Below, piece by piece: positions 35,420-44,089 of a stretch of 64,000 bases of DNA. The notes below the pieces were generated by a model. It was given only the letters and a program-made list of their open reading frames with translations, was not told the DNA's origin and did no database searches. The number at the start of each line of letters is the position of its first letter. The first letter of the stretch is position 1. The DNA is taken from contig NZ_VSDO01000002.1 in NCBI RefSeq assembly GCF_008084145.1, positions 558,001-622,000 of the forward strand, read 5' to 3'. This DNA comes from Paenibacillus faecis. GTDB lineage: Bacteria > Bacillota > Bacilli > Paenibacillales > Paenibacillaceae. A program made the position numbers and the translations under genes.

Positions 35420-36334
35420 ATGGCGTTGAACTATCATCAACTGCATATTTTTTATACGGTTGCGGAGCGGGGAAGCTTCTCGGCGGCGGCCCAGGCGCTT
35501 CATATGACCCAGCCGGCGGTCACGATGCAGATTCAGGCGCTGGAGGATCACTTCGGCAGCAAATTGCTGGTCCGGTCGACGAAACGGATCGAGCTGACCG
35601 AAGCGGGCCATACGCTGTTTCCTTATGCAAGGCGGAGCCTTGAATTGATGCGGGAAACCGAGCGGGCCATGTCGCGTTTTGCCTCGATGCTGAAGGGAAG
35701 GCTTCAGCTCGGAGCCAGTCTGACGATCGGCGAATATGTACTGCCCAGGCTGCTGGGGGGATTCGCGGTAAAATACCCGGATGTCTCCATCGCGCTCAAG
35801 GTAATGAACACGGCTCAAATCATGGAGGAGATCGTCGGGCATCAGCTGAATTTCGGCCTTGTCGAAGCGCCTGTGCATCATCCTGATATGGTATCGGAGC
35901 CCGTGATGGAGGATGAGCTGAAGCTGATCGTTCCGGCCGGCCATCCTCTGGCGGAGAAGGAGCGGGTCCGGTTGAGCGAGGTCATGAACTATTCCTTCGT
36001 GCTGCGGGAAAAAGGTTCGGGAACCCGGCAGGTGATGGAAGCGGAACTGGAGCGGCTGGGCATCGCGGCGGAACGGATGGAAGCGGTGATGGAGCTGGGC
36101 AGCACCGGCGCGGTGAAATCGGCGGTGGAAGCCGGCCTGGGCGTCACGATCATCTCCCCGTCCTCGGTGAAGCACGAGCAGGCGTTAGGCCTGCTGAAGG
36201 TGGTGGATATTGAGGATGCCGAGTTCAAGCGCCAATTTTATTCCATCCATTTGAAATCTACGGTACTGCCCGTCTCGGCGGTTACTTTTTTAACGTATTT
36301 GCGCGGATTCAAAAAATCGTTCTATATAAGTTGA
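35420..36334 (+). CDS. LysR family transcriptional regulator
   Basis: A 304-residue LysR-type regulator. The N-terminal winged HTH is LNYHQLHIFYTVAERGSFSAAAQALHMTQPAVTMQIQALEDHFGSKLLVRSTKRIELTEAG in pieces (residues 2-62). The C-terminal periplasmic-binding-like effector domain is complete (LQLGASLTIGEYVLP to about residue 295). The effector is not predictable; members with the SLTIGEYVLPRLL start are often sulfur or organic-acid responsive, which is only suggestive. ATG 35420 has GGAGTGG upstream. No divergent target gene is present: it is followed by a 0.9-kb repeat island. Confidence 0.9.
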   Translation: MALNYHQLHIFYTVAERGSFSAAAQALHMTQPAVTMQIQALEDHFGSKLLVRSTKRIELTEAGHTLFPYARRSLELMRETERAMSRFASMLKGRLQLGASLTIGEYVLPRLLGGFAVKYPDVSIALKVMNTAQIMEEIVGHQLNFGLVEAPVHHPDMVSEPVMEDELKLIVPAGHPLAEKERVRLSEVMNYSFVLREKGSGTRQVMEAELERLGIAAERMEAVMELGSTGAVKSAVEAGLGVTIISPSSVKHEQALGLLKVVDIEDAEFKRQFYSIHLKSTVLPVSAVTFLTYLRGFKKSFYIS

Positions 36335-36359
36335 ACTAAAGAATTGGCACTAGGCAAGA

Positions 36360-36513
36360 GTGTGAAATGATTCTGGAGAAGCTACCAGCTTTCTGAAAGA
36401 AAGCTGGCATCAGAAGCATAAGCTAAAGCTCGCCTTTGTGACCGGATTTCTACCTTGAATAAATATAAATAAAGAAATCTGGGAGCAACAGCGATCGGAA
36501 GAACATTTCACAC
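36360..36513. repeat. 154-bp element with terminal inverted repeats and nested hairpins
   Basis: GTGTGAAATG (36360-36369) and CATTTCACAC (36504-36513) are perfect inverted repeats. Between them lie CCAGCTTTCTGAAAGAAAGCTGG (a hairpin near 36375-36397) and a CCGGATTTCT/AGAAATCTGG stem (36442-36482) around an AT loop. It could be a MITE or a branched RNA. No coding potential is visible. Confidence 0.6.
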
Positions 36514-36589
36514 GGCTGCAGCCACTAGCGTTGCATTAACCGTGGGGTTCAATAGCTGTAACCGCCTCTCTTTGAGCTCTGGCCGGTGG

Positions 36590-36790
36590 ATAAGGGTCAT
36601 TTGGAGCGCTATTTTGTCGAATTTGGCTCTTTGGTGTGAAATAGAGGTCATTTGGGGCCTTATTTTAGAGAAAGTCGGGCAAAAACCGGATTTTTGGGCT
36701 CGCACCAGAGAAATAGGGTCCTTTTTAGCCGCTATTCTTCCTGAAAAAGCAAATCTGGGCGAAATAGCAGCCCAAAACGCCGCTATTATA
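36590..36790 (+). repeat. AAATAGCGGCC-family repeat, copy 1
   Basis: Positions 36606-36760 align without gaps to 55085-55239 at about 70% identity. The unit contains inverted short motifs of the type GGCCGCTATTT/AAATAGCGGCC. Differences from copy 2 are spread over all three codon positions, so overlapping ORFs are not conserved proteins. Confidence 0.8.
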
Positions 36791-36861
36791 ACGGACGGCC
36801 AGAAAAAGTTGCGGCCCGCAGCACTAAGTCAGGTTTAATGTAACGTCAGTGACCCACGGCT

Positions 36862-36945
36862 GGAAATAAGGCCTTTTTTGACCGCTATTTTCTCGGTAGA
36901 GGCGAATCGGGCCGAAATAACGGCCCAAAAGGCCGCTATTGCAGC
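36862..36945 (+). repeat. AAATAGCGGCC-family repeat, partial third copy
   Basis: AAATAAGGCCTTTTTTGACC followed by GCTATTTTC, then GGGCCGAAATAACGGCC and GGCCGCTATT, matches the second half of the 36590 and 55072 units. Confidence 0.7.
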
Positions 36946-37016
36946 GACAGCGAGCAGGTGAAAAGGATTCTATTCACGCTCTTGACCCGCAACTAAATGG
37001 TTGGGTTCGAAATAAA

Positions 37017-37151
37017 GGGAATTCTTCCCGTTAATTTGGTACGTACGCGGCCACAGGGGCCAATTAGCCGGATAACCTCCCGTTAATTCGCCTGAAATGG
37101 GGTATATCGGCAATATAGCCGCGAAATAGATGGAGCTTCTCCAGCTAAATT
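37017..37151 (+). repeat. Two hairpin-GTTAA/GCTAA units
   Basis: GGGAATTCTTCCCGTTAATT (37017-37036) and TGGAGCTTCTCCAGCTAAA (37131-37149) are short hairpins followed by (G)(T/C)TAA. CCTCCCGTTAATTCG at 37076 is a half unit. A related unit occurs at 54905. Nothing else is visible in 36946-37260 except the ribosome site of the PHP gene. Confidence 0.5.
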
Positions 37152-37260
37152 CGATCGAGGGGCCAAGAGCGGTACATGAACGGGAAAGTTTGCCTTTAAT
37201 GATGCGGAATCCGACGGAGGGACTTTATTCTTGGAACAACATACCTGAGGAGGGGCAAAA

Positions 37261-38145
37261 ATGATGCAAAGCAAAGGCGAAACGGGGCGGCAAGAACGAT
37301 ACGATTTGCATACCCATACGCGAGCTTCGGACGGGATGAACGCGCCCGCCGATAATGTCCGTTTGGCGAGAGAACAAGGCCTTACGGGTCTGGCGATCAC
37401 GGACCACGATACGGTAGCGGGGGTCATGGAAGCGATGGCGGAGGGCGAGCGGCAGAGCATACTCGTGATTCCGGGGGTGGAAATCAGCACCCGGGCCTCG
37501 GGAAAAGACATCCATGTATTGGGGTACTTTATCCAAACGGACGATCCCGTGCTGCTGCAAAGATTGGCCAGCTTAAGGGAGACCCGCGAGGCCCGGAATG
37601 TCCAAATCATAGACAAGCTGAACGGTCTCGGGATTTCCATTACGTTGGACGAAGTCAAGGCGGGGCTGGGCCGGCCTTTGCGGCCGGATGAAAGCCTGGG
37701 CCGGCCCCATATCGCCGACGCGTTGGTTCGTAAAGGACTGGCCGCCGATATGCGGGATGCTTTTGACCGGTATCTCGGAGAAGGGAAGCCCGGATACGCC
37801 TCTTTGCCCCGGATTTCGCCGGAAGAAGCGATGGGATGGATCCGCGAAGCCGGAGGCGCGCCGGTTCTGGCCCATCCCGGCTTGTACGGCGATGACGAAC
37901 TGGTGGAAACGATCGTGGCGAAGGGCCGGCCGGCGGGGATCGAGGTGTATCACTCCGACCACGGACCGGAGGACGAGGAGCGCTATCTCGTGCTGGCGCG
38001 GCGATACGGACTGATCGCCACCGGCGGTTCCGATTATCACGGCGTCCGGCAGGGCGTCGTCTTTCACGGCGATCTCGGCAGCCGCTACGCCGACGGAGAG
38101 TGCGTCCGACAATTGCAAAACGCCGCGGAGCACGGCGGCCGTTGA
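37261..38145 (+). CDS. PHP-domain phosphoesterase (TrpH/YciV/RNase AM-like)
   Basis: A 294-residue metal-dependent phosphoesterase of the PHP superfamily. Metal-binding motifs in order: DLHTHTRASDG (residues 15-25), AITDHDT (46-52), the PGVEIS glutamate (about 72-77), HAD-like LAHPGLYG (about 203-210), and the C-terminal GSDYHG (about 259-264). E. coli YciV (RNase AM), the best-known relative, is a 5'-3' exoribonuclease that also matures rRNA; other relatives cleave nucleotides. GAGGAGGGG precedes ATG 37261. It is monocistronic between a repeat island and a bidirectional terminator. Confidence 0.88.
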   Translation: MMQSKGETGRQERYDLHTHTRASDGMNAPADNVRLAREQGLTGLAITDHDTVAGVMEAMAEGERQSILVIPGVEISTRASGKDIHVLGYFIQTDDPVLLQRLASLRETREARNVQIIDKLNGLGISITLDEVKAGLGRPLRPDESLGRPHIADALVRKGLAADMRDAFDRYLGEGKPGYASLPRISPEEAMGWIREAGGAPVLAHPGLYGDDELVETIVAKGRPAGIEVYHSDHGPEDEERYLVLARRYGLIATGGSDYHGVRQGVVFHGDLGSRYADGECVRQLQNAAEHGGR

Positions 38146-38148
38146 ACA

Positions 38149-38197
38149 AAGAACCTTCCTAAAACGCAGATATTCTGCGTTAGGAAGGTTCTTGTTT
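38149..38197. terminator. Bidirectional terminator between PHP gene and rqcH
   Basis: AAGAACCTTCCT and AGGAAGGTTCTT, with inner AACGCAGA/TCTGCGTT, make a near-perfect long stem flanked by A- and T-rich runs. Confidence 0.92.
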
Positions 38198-38217
38198 TGT
38201 CGGCGGTGTGTTAGCCT

Positions 38218-39972
38218 CTATCCGTTTTTTACCGCACTCGGCAGTTTTTTGATCAACTGCTCATCCGGCGTCACGAACAAGGTGCGTTGGTGATCATAGA
38301 TGACGAAGCCCGGTTTCGCCCCGCTCGGTTTGCGGACGTAGCGGATCAGCGTGGAGTCCACCGGCACGCTGCTCGATTCCCTGGCCTGGCTGAAATAGGC
38401 CGCCAGCTGGGCCGCTTCATTCAGCGTCGCATCGCCAAAACCGCTGCCGCGGATAACCACATGCGAACCCGGTATGTCTTTCGTATGCAGCCAGGTATCG
38501 TTCGGTCCGGCGAGCCGGTTGGTCAGGTATTCGTTTTGCAGGTTGTTCTTGCCGACGCAAATTTCGAAGCCCTCGGAAGAGGTATAAACATGCAGCGTCG
38601 GGCGGTCGTTCTTTTTCTTCTTTTTGCCTTTCTTCGCCCGGTCCCGCAAATATCCCTGCTGGATCAATTCCTCGCGAATTTCGTCGACATCGCTCAAGGA
38701 GGCGTACGACAATTGCTGGAGAAGCTCCTCAAGGTACACGATCTCCTCCCGCGTCTTCCGCATCTGCTCATCGATCACCGCAAGGCTATTTTTAAACTTG
38801 TTGTATTTTTTAAAATAACGCTGGGCGTTCTCCGAAGGAGTAAGCAGCGGATCGAGCGGAATTCGCTCCGTCTTCTGCTCCTCGTCATAGTAGTTGACCA
38901 ACTCGGCCGTGCGATCACCTTTCTTGATCAAATGCAGGGACGGCAGCAGAAGCTCGCCCCAAATCCGGTAACGCTCGGCATCTTCCGCTTCCCCTAGATC
39001 TTTCTCCAGGTTGGACAGTTTTTTGATGTTTTTGTTCCGTTCATTTTGCAAAAATCGCAGCAGATCGCTGGTCTTCTGCTTTACGGTATCCCGCAGCGCC
39101 TTCTCCCCGAAATACTCCTCCATGCACTCGCTGATGGAGCCGTAAGTTTTGGCTTCCCCCCGGATCAGCGTCAGCCGGACGGCGGAGAAAACCGGCTTCC
39201 CCGCTTCGTTATCTCCGGTCACAGGAGTGTACCGGTGGTTCCGCACATCCTCCATAAGCTGGTCGAAGGCGGCCCAGAGCTTCTCCGGATCCCCGCTTCC
39301 CTGCGCTGGCCGATTGCCGCCATCAGCGCGGCGGCCGATCTCCTCCGCGATCAGCGGGCTCAAGCCGCTGTAAGCGCCGACGATCCAGCCGGCCCCCCCG
39401 TTTTGCTCGGCAGCGTTTTGCCAGGCGCTGAAGAAGTTTTCTTTGCCCGTATGCAGCGGATCCAGTTTATTCTGCTGCGGAGGCTCCGTATAGGAGAAAC
39501 CCGGCATTACGACACGGTATCCGCTGATGGCGGGGGTCACGTGATGAATGCCGTCGAGCTGTGTTCCTGTTGCCGGATCGACCAGAATAATATTGCTGTG
39601 CCGTCCCATCAGCTCCACGATCAGTCGCTTCACCGAGACGTCGCCGAGTTCATCGCGCTGGCGAACATCGATATGGATGATCCGCTCCATTCCGACTTGC
39701 CGGATCGCTTCGACGATACCTCCTTCGCAGTGTTTCCGGAGGAGCATGCAGAACATGGGGGCTTCCAGCGGATTCGGAAAAGATTCCTCCGTCAGATGCA
39801 CGCGGGGATAGGTCGGATTTGCCGACAGCAGCAGACGTTTATTTCCGCCGGAGGCGCGAAGCTGCATGATGATATCGCTGGATGAGGGCTGATGTATTTT
39901 ATTGATGCGCCCGCCCACGATGGTTTGCAATTCGTGAACGATCGCTCGGGTTACGATTCCGTCAAGTGCCAT
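38218..39972 (-). CDS. rqcH: Ribosome quality control protein RqcH (Rqc2/NFACT, FbpA-like)
   Basis: A 584-residue NFACT-family protein. RqcH binds split 50S subunits carrying stalled peptidyl-tRNA and recruits tRNA-Ala to add C-terminal alanine tails as degradation signals. NFACT-N begins MALDGIVTRAIVHEL with the VKRLIVELMGRHSNIIL block (about residues 115-130). A coiled-coil region spans about 300-440 and a Lys-rich linker (RAKKGKKKKKND) is near 455. The NFACT-R domain has NDTWLHTKDIPGSHVVIRG (about 492-510). Its early domain was also described as fibronectin-binding in some Firmicutes. The neighbouring yloB on the opposite strand is also a neighbour in B. subtilis. Confidence 0.94.
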   Translation of the reverse strand: MALDGIVTRAIVHELQTIVGGRINKIHQPSSSDIIMQLRASGGNKRLLLSANPTYPRVHLTEESFPNPLEAPMFCMLLRKHCEGGIVEAIRQVGMERIIHIDVRQRDELGDVSVKRLIVELMGRHSNIILVDPATGTQLDGIHHVTPAISGYRVVMPGFSYTEPPQQNKLDPLHTGKENFFSAWQNAAEQNGGAGWIVGAYSGLSPLIAEEIGRRADGGNRPAQGSGDPEKLWAAFDQLMEDVRNHRYTPVTGDNEAGKPVFSAVRLTLIRGEAKTYGSISECMEEYFGEKALRDTVKQKTSDLLRFLQNERNKNIKKLSNLEKDLGEAEDAERYRIWGELLLPSLHLIKKGDRTAELVNYYDEEQKTERIPLDPLLTPSENAQRYFKKYNKFKNSLAVIDEQMRKTREEIVYLEELLQQLSYASLSDVDEIREELIQQGYLRDRAKKGKKKKKNDRPTLHVYTSSEGFEICVGKNNLQNEYLTNRLAGPNDTWLHTKDIPGSHVVIRGSGFGDATLNEAAQLAAYFSQARESSSVPVDSTLIRYVRKPSGAKPGFVIYDHQRTLFVTPDEQLIKKLPSAVKNG

Positions 39973-40157
39973 AACAATATATTCTCCCGTCTTGTTTCAA
40001 TATAAATTGCTTCGTGCTTCTTTCTATGATGCCATACTTCCGGCAAAAACTTAAGAGCCGCGCTGTGATAATTTGGGACTGGCCGGAATACATTTACCCT
40101 AGGTGGAAAAGCCTTCACGCTGTATACCGCACAAAATACGGGAGGGGAATTGGGAGG

Positions 40158-42956
40158 ATGGAACAAAAAAACTGGCACCAGTGGAGTGGCGATGAGCTTC
40201 TTGAGCGGTTCGGCGTCACGCGCGAACAGGGCCTGACCCAGGAGGAAGCGGCTCGAAGACAGGAGCGGTACGGAGTAAACGAGCTGGCGGAGGGACAGCG
40301 CATTTCCCCGTGGCTGTTGTTCTTGAACCAGTTCAAGGATTTCATGATGCTTATCCTGATGGGCGCCACACTGATCTCGGGCATCCTCGGCGAATATTTG
40401 GACGCCGTTACCATTATAGCGATCATCGTCTTGAACGGGGTGCTGGGCTTCGTGCAGGAATTCCGGGCGGAGCGCTCTCTGCGGGCTTTAAAGCAACTGT
40501 CGGCCCCCCACGCCAATGTGCTCCGGGAAGGCGTGGTCAGGCATATTCCCGCGAAGGACCTCGTTCCCGGCGATATCGTGATTCTGGAAAACGGAGACCG
40601 GATTCCGGCCGATATCCGCTGGCTGTCGGCCAACAGCCTGGATGTGGAAGAATCGGCCTTGACCGGGGAATCGCATCCGGTCGGAAAGCACGCCGAAACG
40701 ATCCGCGAAGCGGACGTACCGCTGGGCGATCAGAAGAACATCGGCTTTATGGGCACGATGATCACGCGGGGGAGCGGCCGAGGCCTGGTGATTCGCACGG
40801 GGATGGATACGGAGATGGGCAAAATCGCCGACCTGATCCAAAATACGGATACCCAGGAAACACCGCTGCAACGAAGGCTGGAACAGCTTGGGAAAATATT
40901 GATTTACCTGGCGCTGGCTCTCACCGTACTCGTCGTGGTCGTCGGGATCTTGCACGGACAGCCTGCGGGCGCGATGTTCTTTGCGGGGGTAAGTCTCGCG
41001 GTGGCGGCGATTCCGGAAGGTCTGCCGGCGATCGTCACGATCGCGCTGGCGCTCGGCGTGCAGCGGATGATCAAGCGCAAGGCGATCGTCCGCAAGCTGC
41101 CTTCCGTCGAAACGCTGGGCTGCGCCTCGGTTATTTGCTCGGACAAAACGGGAACGCTGACGCAAAACAAGATGACGGTTACCCGGCTTTGGCTGGAAGG
41201 GCGTTCGCTGGAGGTCACCGGGGAAGGCTACGAGCCGATCGGGCAAATATTGGAGAATAAGCAGCCGATCGACATCAAGATGGACCAGAGCCTCCGGCGT
41301 TTGCTGCAGGTCAGCGCGCTTTGCTCCAACGCGGAGATCTCCGAGGTCGATGCCGATGTGCGCGGCCGCAAAAAACCGAAGGAGGAGCCGCAGGGAACGC
41401 ATTGGATTTTGAAGGGGGATCCTACGGAAGGCGCGCTCGTCGTGCTTGCTTCCAAAATGGGGCTGACCCCCGCGGCCTTAAGCACGTCATACCGGCGGGA
41501 GCGGGAGTTTCCGTTCGATTCGAAACGGAAGATGATGTCGGTCGTGGTGACCCACCAGGGCGGAAGGATGGCTCTCGTCAAGGGTGCTCCGGATATGCTG
41601 CTGGATAAATGCGCGTACATTCTCTGGGAAGGCAAGGTGGTTCCGTTTACGGGCACCTTGCGGAGCCGGGTGCAGGCCGAGAATGAGGGGATGGCCCGCA
41701 GCGCGCTGCGCGTCTTGGGACTGGCATACCGCGAGGTGAAACCGCACGAGTCGATGGCGGAGGAAGGGGCCGTGGAATCGCAGCTGATCTTCGTCGGGCT
41801 GGCCGGCATGATCGATCCGCCCCGCCGCGAAGCGCGGGATGCGATTGCCGTTTGCCGCCGGGCCGGCATCAAAACCGTGATGATCACCGGGGATCACCGG
41901 CTTACGGCGGAAGCGATCGCTACGGACCTCGGTATCCTGCCGCGCGGAGGCGTGTCGATGTCGGGTCAGGAATTGGCCGCGCTCAGCGATGAAGAGCTGG
42001 ACCGACGGGTCGACGACACCTATGTTTATTCGCGCGTGGCCCCCGAGCATAAGCTGCGCATTGTCAAAGCGCTGCAGAGCAAAGGGCATGTCGTCGCAAT
42101 GACCGGGGACGGCGTCAACGACGCGCCGGCGATCAAAGCCGCCGATATCGGCATTGCCATGGGGATAACGGGGACCGATGTGTCCAAGGAAGCCTCATCG
42201 CTTATTCTGAGCGACGACAACTTCTCCTCGATTGTAGCCGCGATCGAAGAGGGGAGAAGCATCTATGAAAATATCCGCAAGTTTATCCGCTATTTGCTGG
42301 CTTCGAATGTCGGTGAAATATTAACGATGTTCTTCGCTATGCTGGCGGGCCTTCCGCTGCCGCTGCTCCCGATTCAGATTCTGTGGGTCAATCTCGTCAC
42401 GGACGGCCTGCCGGCGATGGCGCTCGGCGTGGATCAACCCGAAAAAGACTTGATGGAGCATAAACCGAGAGGGGCGAACGAGAATATTTTTGCCCGCCGG
42501 CTCGGCTGGAAAATCCTCAGCCGCGGCTTGCTGATCGGCCTGTGTACGCTCGCCGCCTTCTGGCTGACGTACCGGGTGGCTCCGAACGATCCGGCCCAGT
42601 TGGCCAAAGCCCAGTCGGTGGCCTTCGTGACGCTGGTGATGGCCCAACTGATTCACGTCTTCGACTGCCGCAGCTCGCGCTCGATTTTCCACCGGAATAT
42701 TTTGCAAAACCGCTATCTCGTCCTAGCCGTTCTTTCTTCCGTGCTGCTGCTGCTCGGCGTCATGTATATCGAAGCGTTGCAGCCGATCTTCAAAACCGTG
42801 CCGCTCGGTACGCGCGAATGGGCCATCTCGCTCGTCGCCGCCGGCATTCCGACCTTCCTGCTTGGCGCGGGCAGCGTATGGTCCGGCAGACGGCGCAGGA
42901 ATTATAACGGGCCCCGTCCGATGGCCACGGTGAAAAGTACAAATATTCGTGCATAG
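40158..42956 (+). CDS. yloB: Calcium-translocating P-type ATPase (SERCA-like)
   Basis: A 932-residue P-type ATPase of the P2A group that exports Ca2+ using ATP. Motifs: TGES in the actuator domain, the PEGLPA ion-binding helix M4, the phosphorylated Asp329 in [17 protein letters not shown] (nucleotide domain), and [12 protein letters not shown] with [17 protein letters not shown] (hinge). About ten transmembrane segments are visible. In B. subtilis YloB contributes to spore germination and calcium resistance. ATG 40158 lies ten bases after GGAGGGG. It is divergent from rqcH with 185 bases between. Confidence 0.95.
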   Translation: MEQKNWHQWSGDELLERFGVTREQGLTQEEAARRQERYGVNELAEGQRISPWLLFLNQFKDFMMLILMGATLISGILGEYLDAVTIIAIIVLNGVLGFVQEFRAERSLRALKQLSAPHANVLREGVVRHIPAKDLVPGDIVILENGDRIPADIRWLSANSLDVEESALTGESHPVGKHAETIREADVPLGDQKNIGFMGTMITRGSGRGLVIRTGMDTEMGKIADLIQNTDTQETPLQRRLEQLGKILIYLALALTVLVVVVGILHGQPAGAMFFAGVSLAVAAIPEGLPAIVTIALALGVQRMIKRKAIVRKLPSVETLGCASVICSDKTGTLTQNKMTVTRLWLEGRSLEVTGEGYEPIGQILENKQPIDIKMDQSLRRLLQVSALCSNAEISEVDADVRGRKKPKEEPQGTHWILKGDPTEGALVVLASKMGLTPAALSTSYRREREFPFDSKRKMMSVVVTHQGGRMALVKGAPDMLLDKCAYILWEGKVVPFTGTLRSRVQAENEGMARSALRVLGLAYREVKPHESMAEEGAVESQLIFVGLAGMIDPPRREARDAIAVCRRAGIKTVMITGDHRLTAEAIATDLGILPRGGVSMSGQELAALSDEELDRRVDDTYVYSRVAPEHKLRIVKALQSKGHVVAMTGDGVNDAPAIKAADIGIAMGITGTDVSKEASSLILSDDNFSSIVAAIEEGRSIYENIRKFIRYLLASNVGEILTMFFAMLAGLPLPLLPIQILWVNLVTDGLPAMALGVDQPEKDLMEHKPRGANENIFARRLGWKILSRGLLIGLCTLAAFWLTYRVAPNDPAQLAKAQSVAFVTLVMAQLIHVFDCRSSRSIFHRNILQNRYLVLAVLSSVLLLLGVMYIEALQPIFKTVPLGTREWAISLVAAGIPTFLLGAGSVWSGRRRRNYNGPRPMATVKSTNIRA

Positions 42957-42967
42957 AATCAATACCA

Positions 42968-43038
42968 TTCCACCCCTCAAGCCGATAGACTAACCCCATG
43001 GAGCAAGCTTAGCTCGGCAATGCATGCGAGGGGTGGAA
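42968..43038 (+). promoter_or_regulatory. Structured dapF leader that can sequester the ribosome site
   Basis: TTCCACCCCTC (42968-42978) is an exact 11-base complement of GAGGGGTGGAA (43028-43038), which is the dapF ribosome-binding site. The 49-base loop contains GCCGA/TCGGC and GAGC/GCTC stems. Pairing would hide the site from ribosomes. Confidence 0.5.
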
Positions 43039-43044
43039 GAAAAT

Positions 43045-43881
43045 ATGGAATTTACTAAAATGCATGGACTCGGCAATGATTTTCTCGTTTTTTACGGAGA
43101 AGAAGACCTCCCGGAACGGGTTTCGGAGTTGGCGATCGCGTGGTGCAACCGGTATTTTGGCGTCGGAGGGGACGGGCTGGTTTTTATCCTGCCTTCGGAG
43201 AAAGCGGATTTCCGCATGCGGATTATCAATTCTGACGGCACTGAGGCCGAACAATGCGGCAATGCCATCCGCTGTGTGTCCAAATACGTATATGACCACG
43301 GCTACACGGATAAAGACCGGATTACTATCGAAACGCTGGGCGCCGGGGTGCAGCGGGTTTCTTTGCAAATCGAGGACGGGGTTGTCCGGACCGTCCGGGT
43401 GGACATGGGCGAGCCGATTCTGGACGGTTTGGCCGTACCGACCACTTTGGAAGGGAATCCGGTGCTGGCCAGGCCGATTGAAGCGGATGGGCGCCGATTC
43501 GAGTTTACGGCCGTCTCCATGGGTAATCCGCACTGCGTCATCTACGTGGACGATGCTCCCAATTTCGACCTGGGCGTCTGGGGGCCGAAGCTGGAGGTGC
43601 ATCCTTATTTTCCGCGAAAAATCAATGTGGAATTCGCTACCGTCACCTCGCGCGAACGGGTGGAAATGCGCGTATGGGAACGCGGCGCGGGACCGACCTT
43701 GGCGTGCGGAACCGGGGCCTGCGCGACACTGGTCTCCTCCGTTCTGAACGGGTTGACGGACCGTGCCGCCTGGATCGGCCTGAAAGGCGGGGATTTGTTT
43801 ATCGAATGGGATGAACAGGATAACCACGTGTATATGACAGGGCCGGCGGAGACCGTATATAAAGGGAACATTGAGATTTAG
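43045..43881 (+). CDS. dapF: Diaminopimelate epimerase
   Basis: A 278-residue PLP-independent epimerase converting LL- to meso-diaminopimelate, for lysine and peptidoglycan synthesis. The two-base mechanism uses Cys71 (EQCGNAIRC) and Cys221 (ACGTGACA). Other blocks are MHGLGNDFLVF, NSDGTEAEQCGN, SMGNPHCVIYVDD and INVEFATV. ATG 43045 follows GAGGGGTGGAAGAAAAT. An upstream in-frame start at 43024 would include this site in the gene. It has its own terminator and lies between yloB and yitJ, with a structured leader that may regulate it. Confidence 0.95.
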   Translation: MEFTKMHGLGNDFLVFYGEEDLPERVSELAIAWCNRYFGVGGDGLVFILPSEKADFRMRIINSDGTEAEQCGNAIRCVSKYVYDHGYTDKDRITIETLGAGVQRVSLQIEDGVVRTVRVDMGEPILDGLAVPTTLEGNPVLARPIEADGRRFEFTAVSMGNPHCVIYVDDAPNFDLGVWGPKLEVHPYFPRKINVEFATVTSRERVEMRVWERGAGPTLACGTGACATLVSSVLNGLTDRAAWIGLKGGDLFIEWDEQDNHVYMTGPAETVYKGNIEI

Positions 43882-43889
43882 GAATCAAG

Positions 43890-43920
43890 AAACGGGCGGC
43901 CAGAGGCCGTCCGTTTTTTT
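43890..43920 (+). terminator. Terminator after dapF
   Basis: AACGGGCGGCC pairs with GGCCGTCCGTT around AGA, then T7. Confidence 0.9.
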
Positions 43921-43987
43921 GAGCGATTGGGCCCGGCTTTTGAGCCGGTTATTGTCCGGCGGTAAAATCATTTGTCGGACGGAATTC

Positions 43988-44016
43988 TTATCAATCCGGT
44001 GGATTTATGATACATT
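43988..44016 (+). promoter_or_regulatory. Candidate promoter of yitJ
   Basis: TTATCA (43988-43993), 17 nt and TACATT (44011-44016). No S-box (SAM-I) or other methionine riboswitch motif is visible in the 208 bases before the gene. Confidence 0.4.
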
Positions 44017-44089
44017 AGAATGAAATTATGCACAGTAAGGGCCGCGAACCGGCATTTATAATAACATTACAGGCTTTGGAGGTACGGGG

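Noticed and set aside
36542-36838. Open reading frame of 98 codons in the AAATAGCGGCC island
   Set aside because: Differences from the 55093 copy are spread evenly across codon positions, with no ribosome site. Repeat DNA, not a gene.
40014-40157. N-terminal extension of yloB up to 40014
   Set aside because: The extension is not family-like and the GGAGGGG site at 40141 supports the start at 40158.
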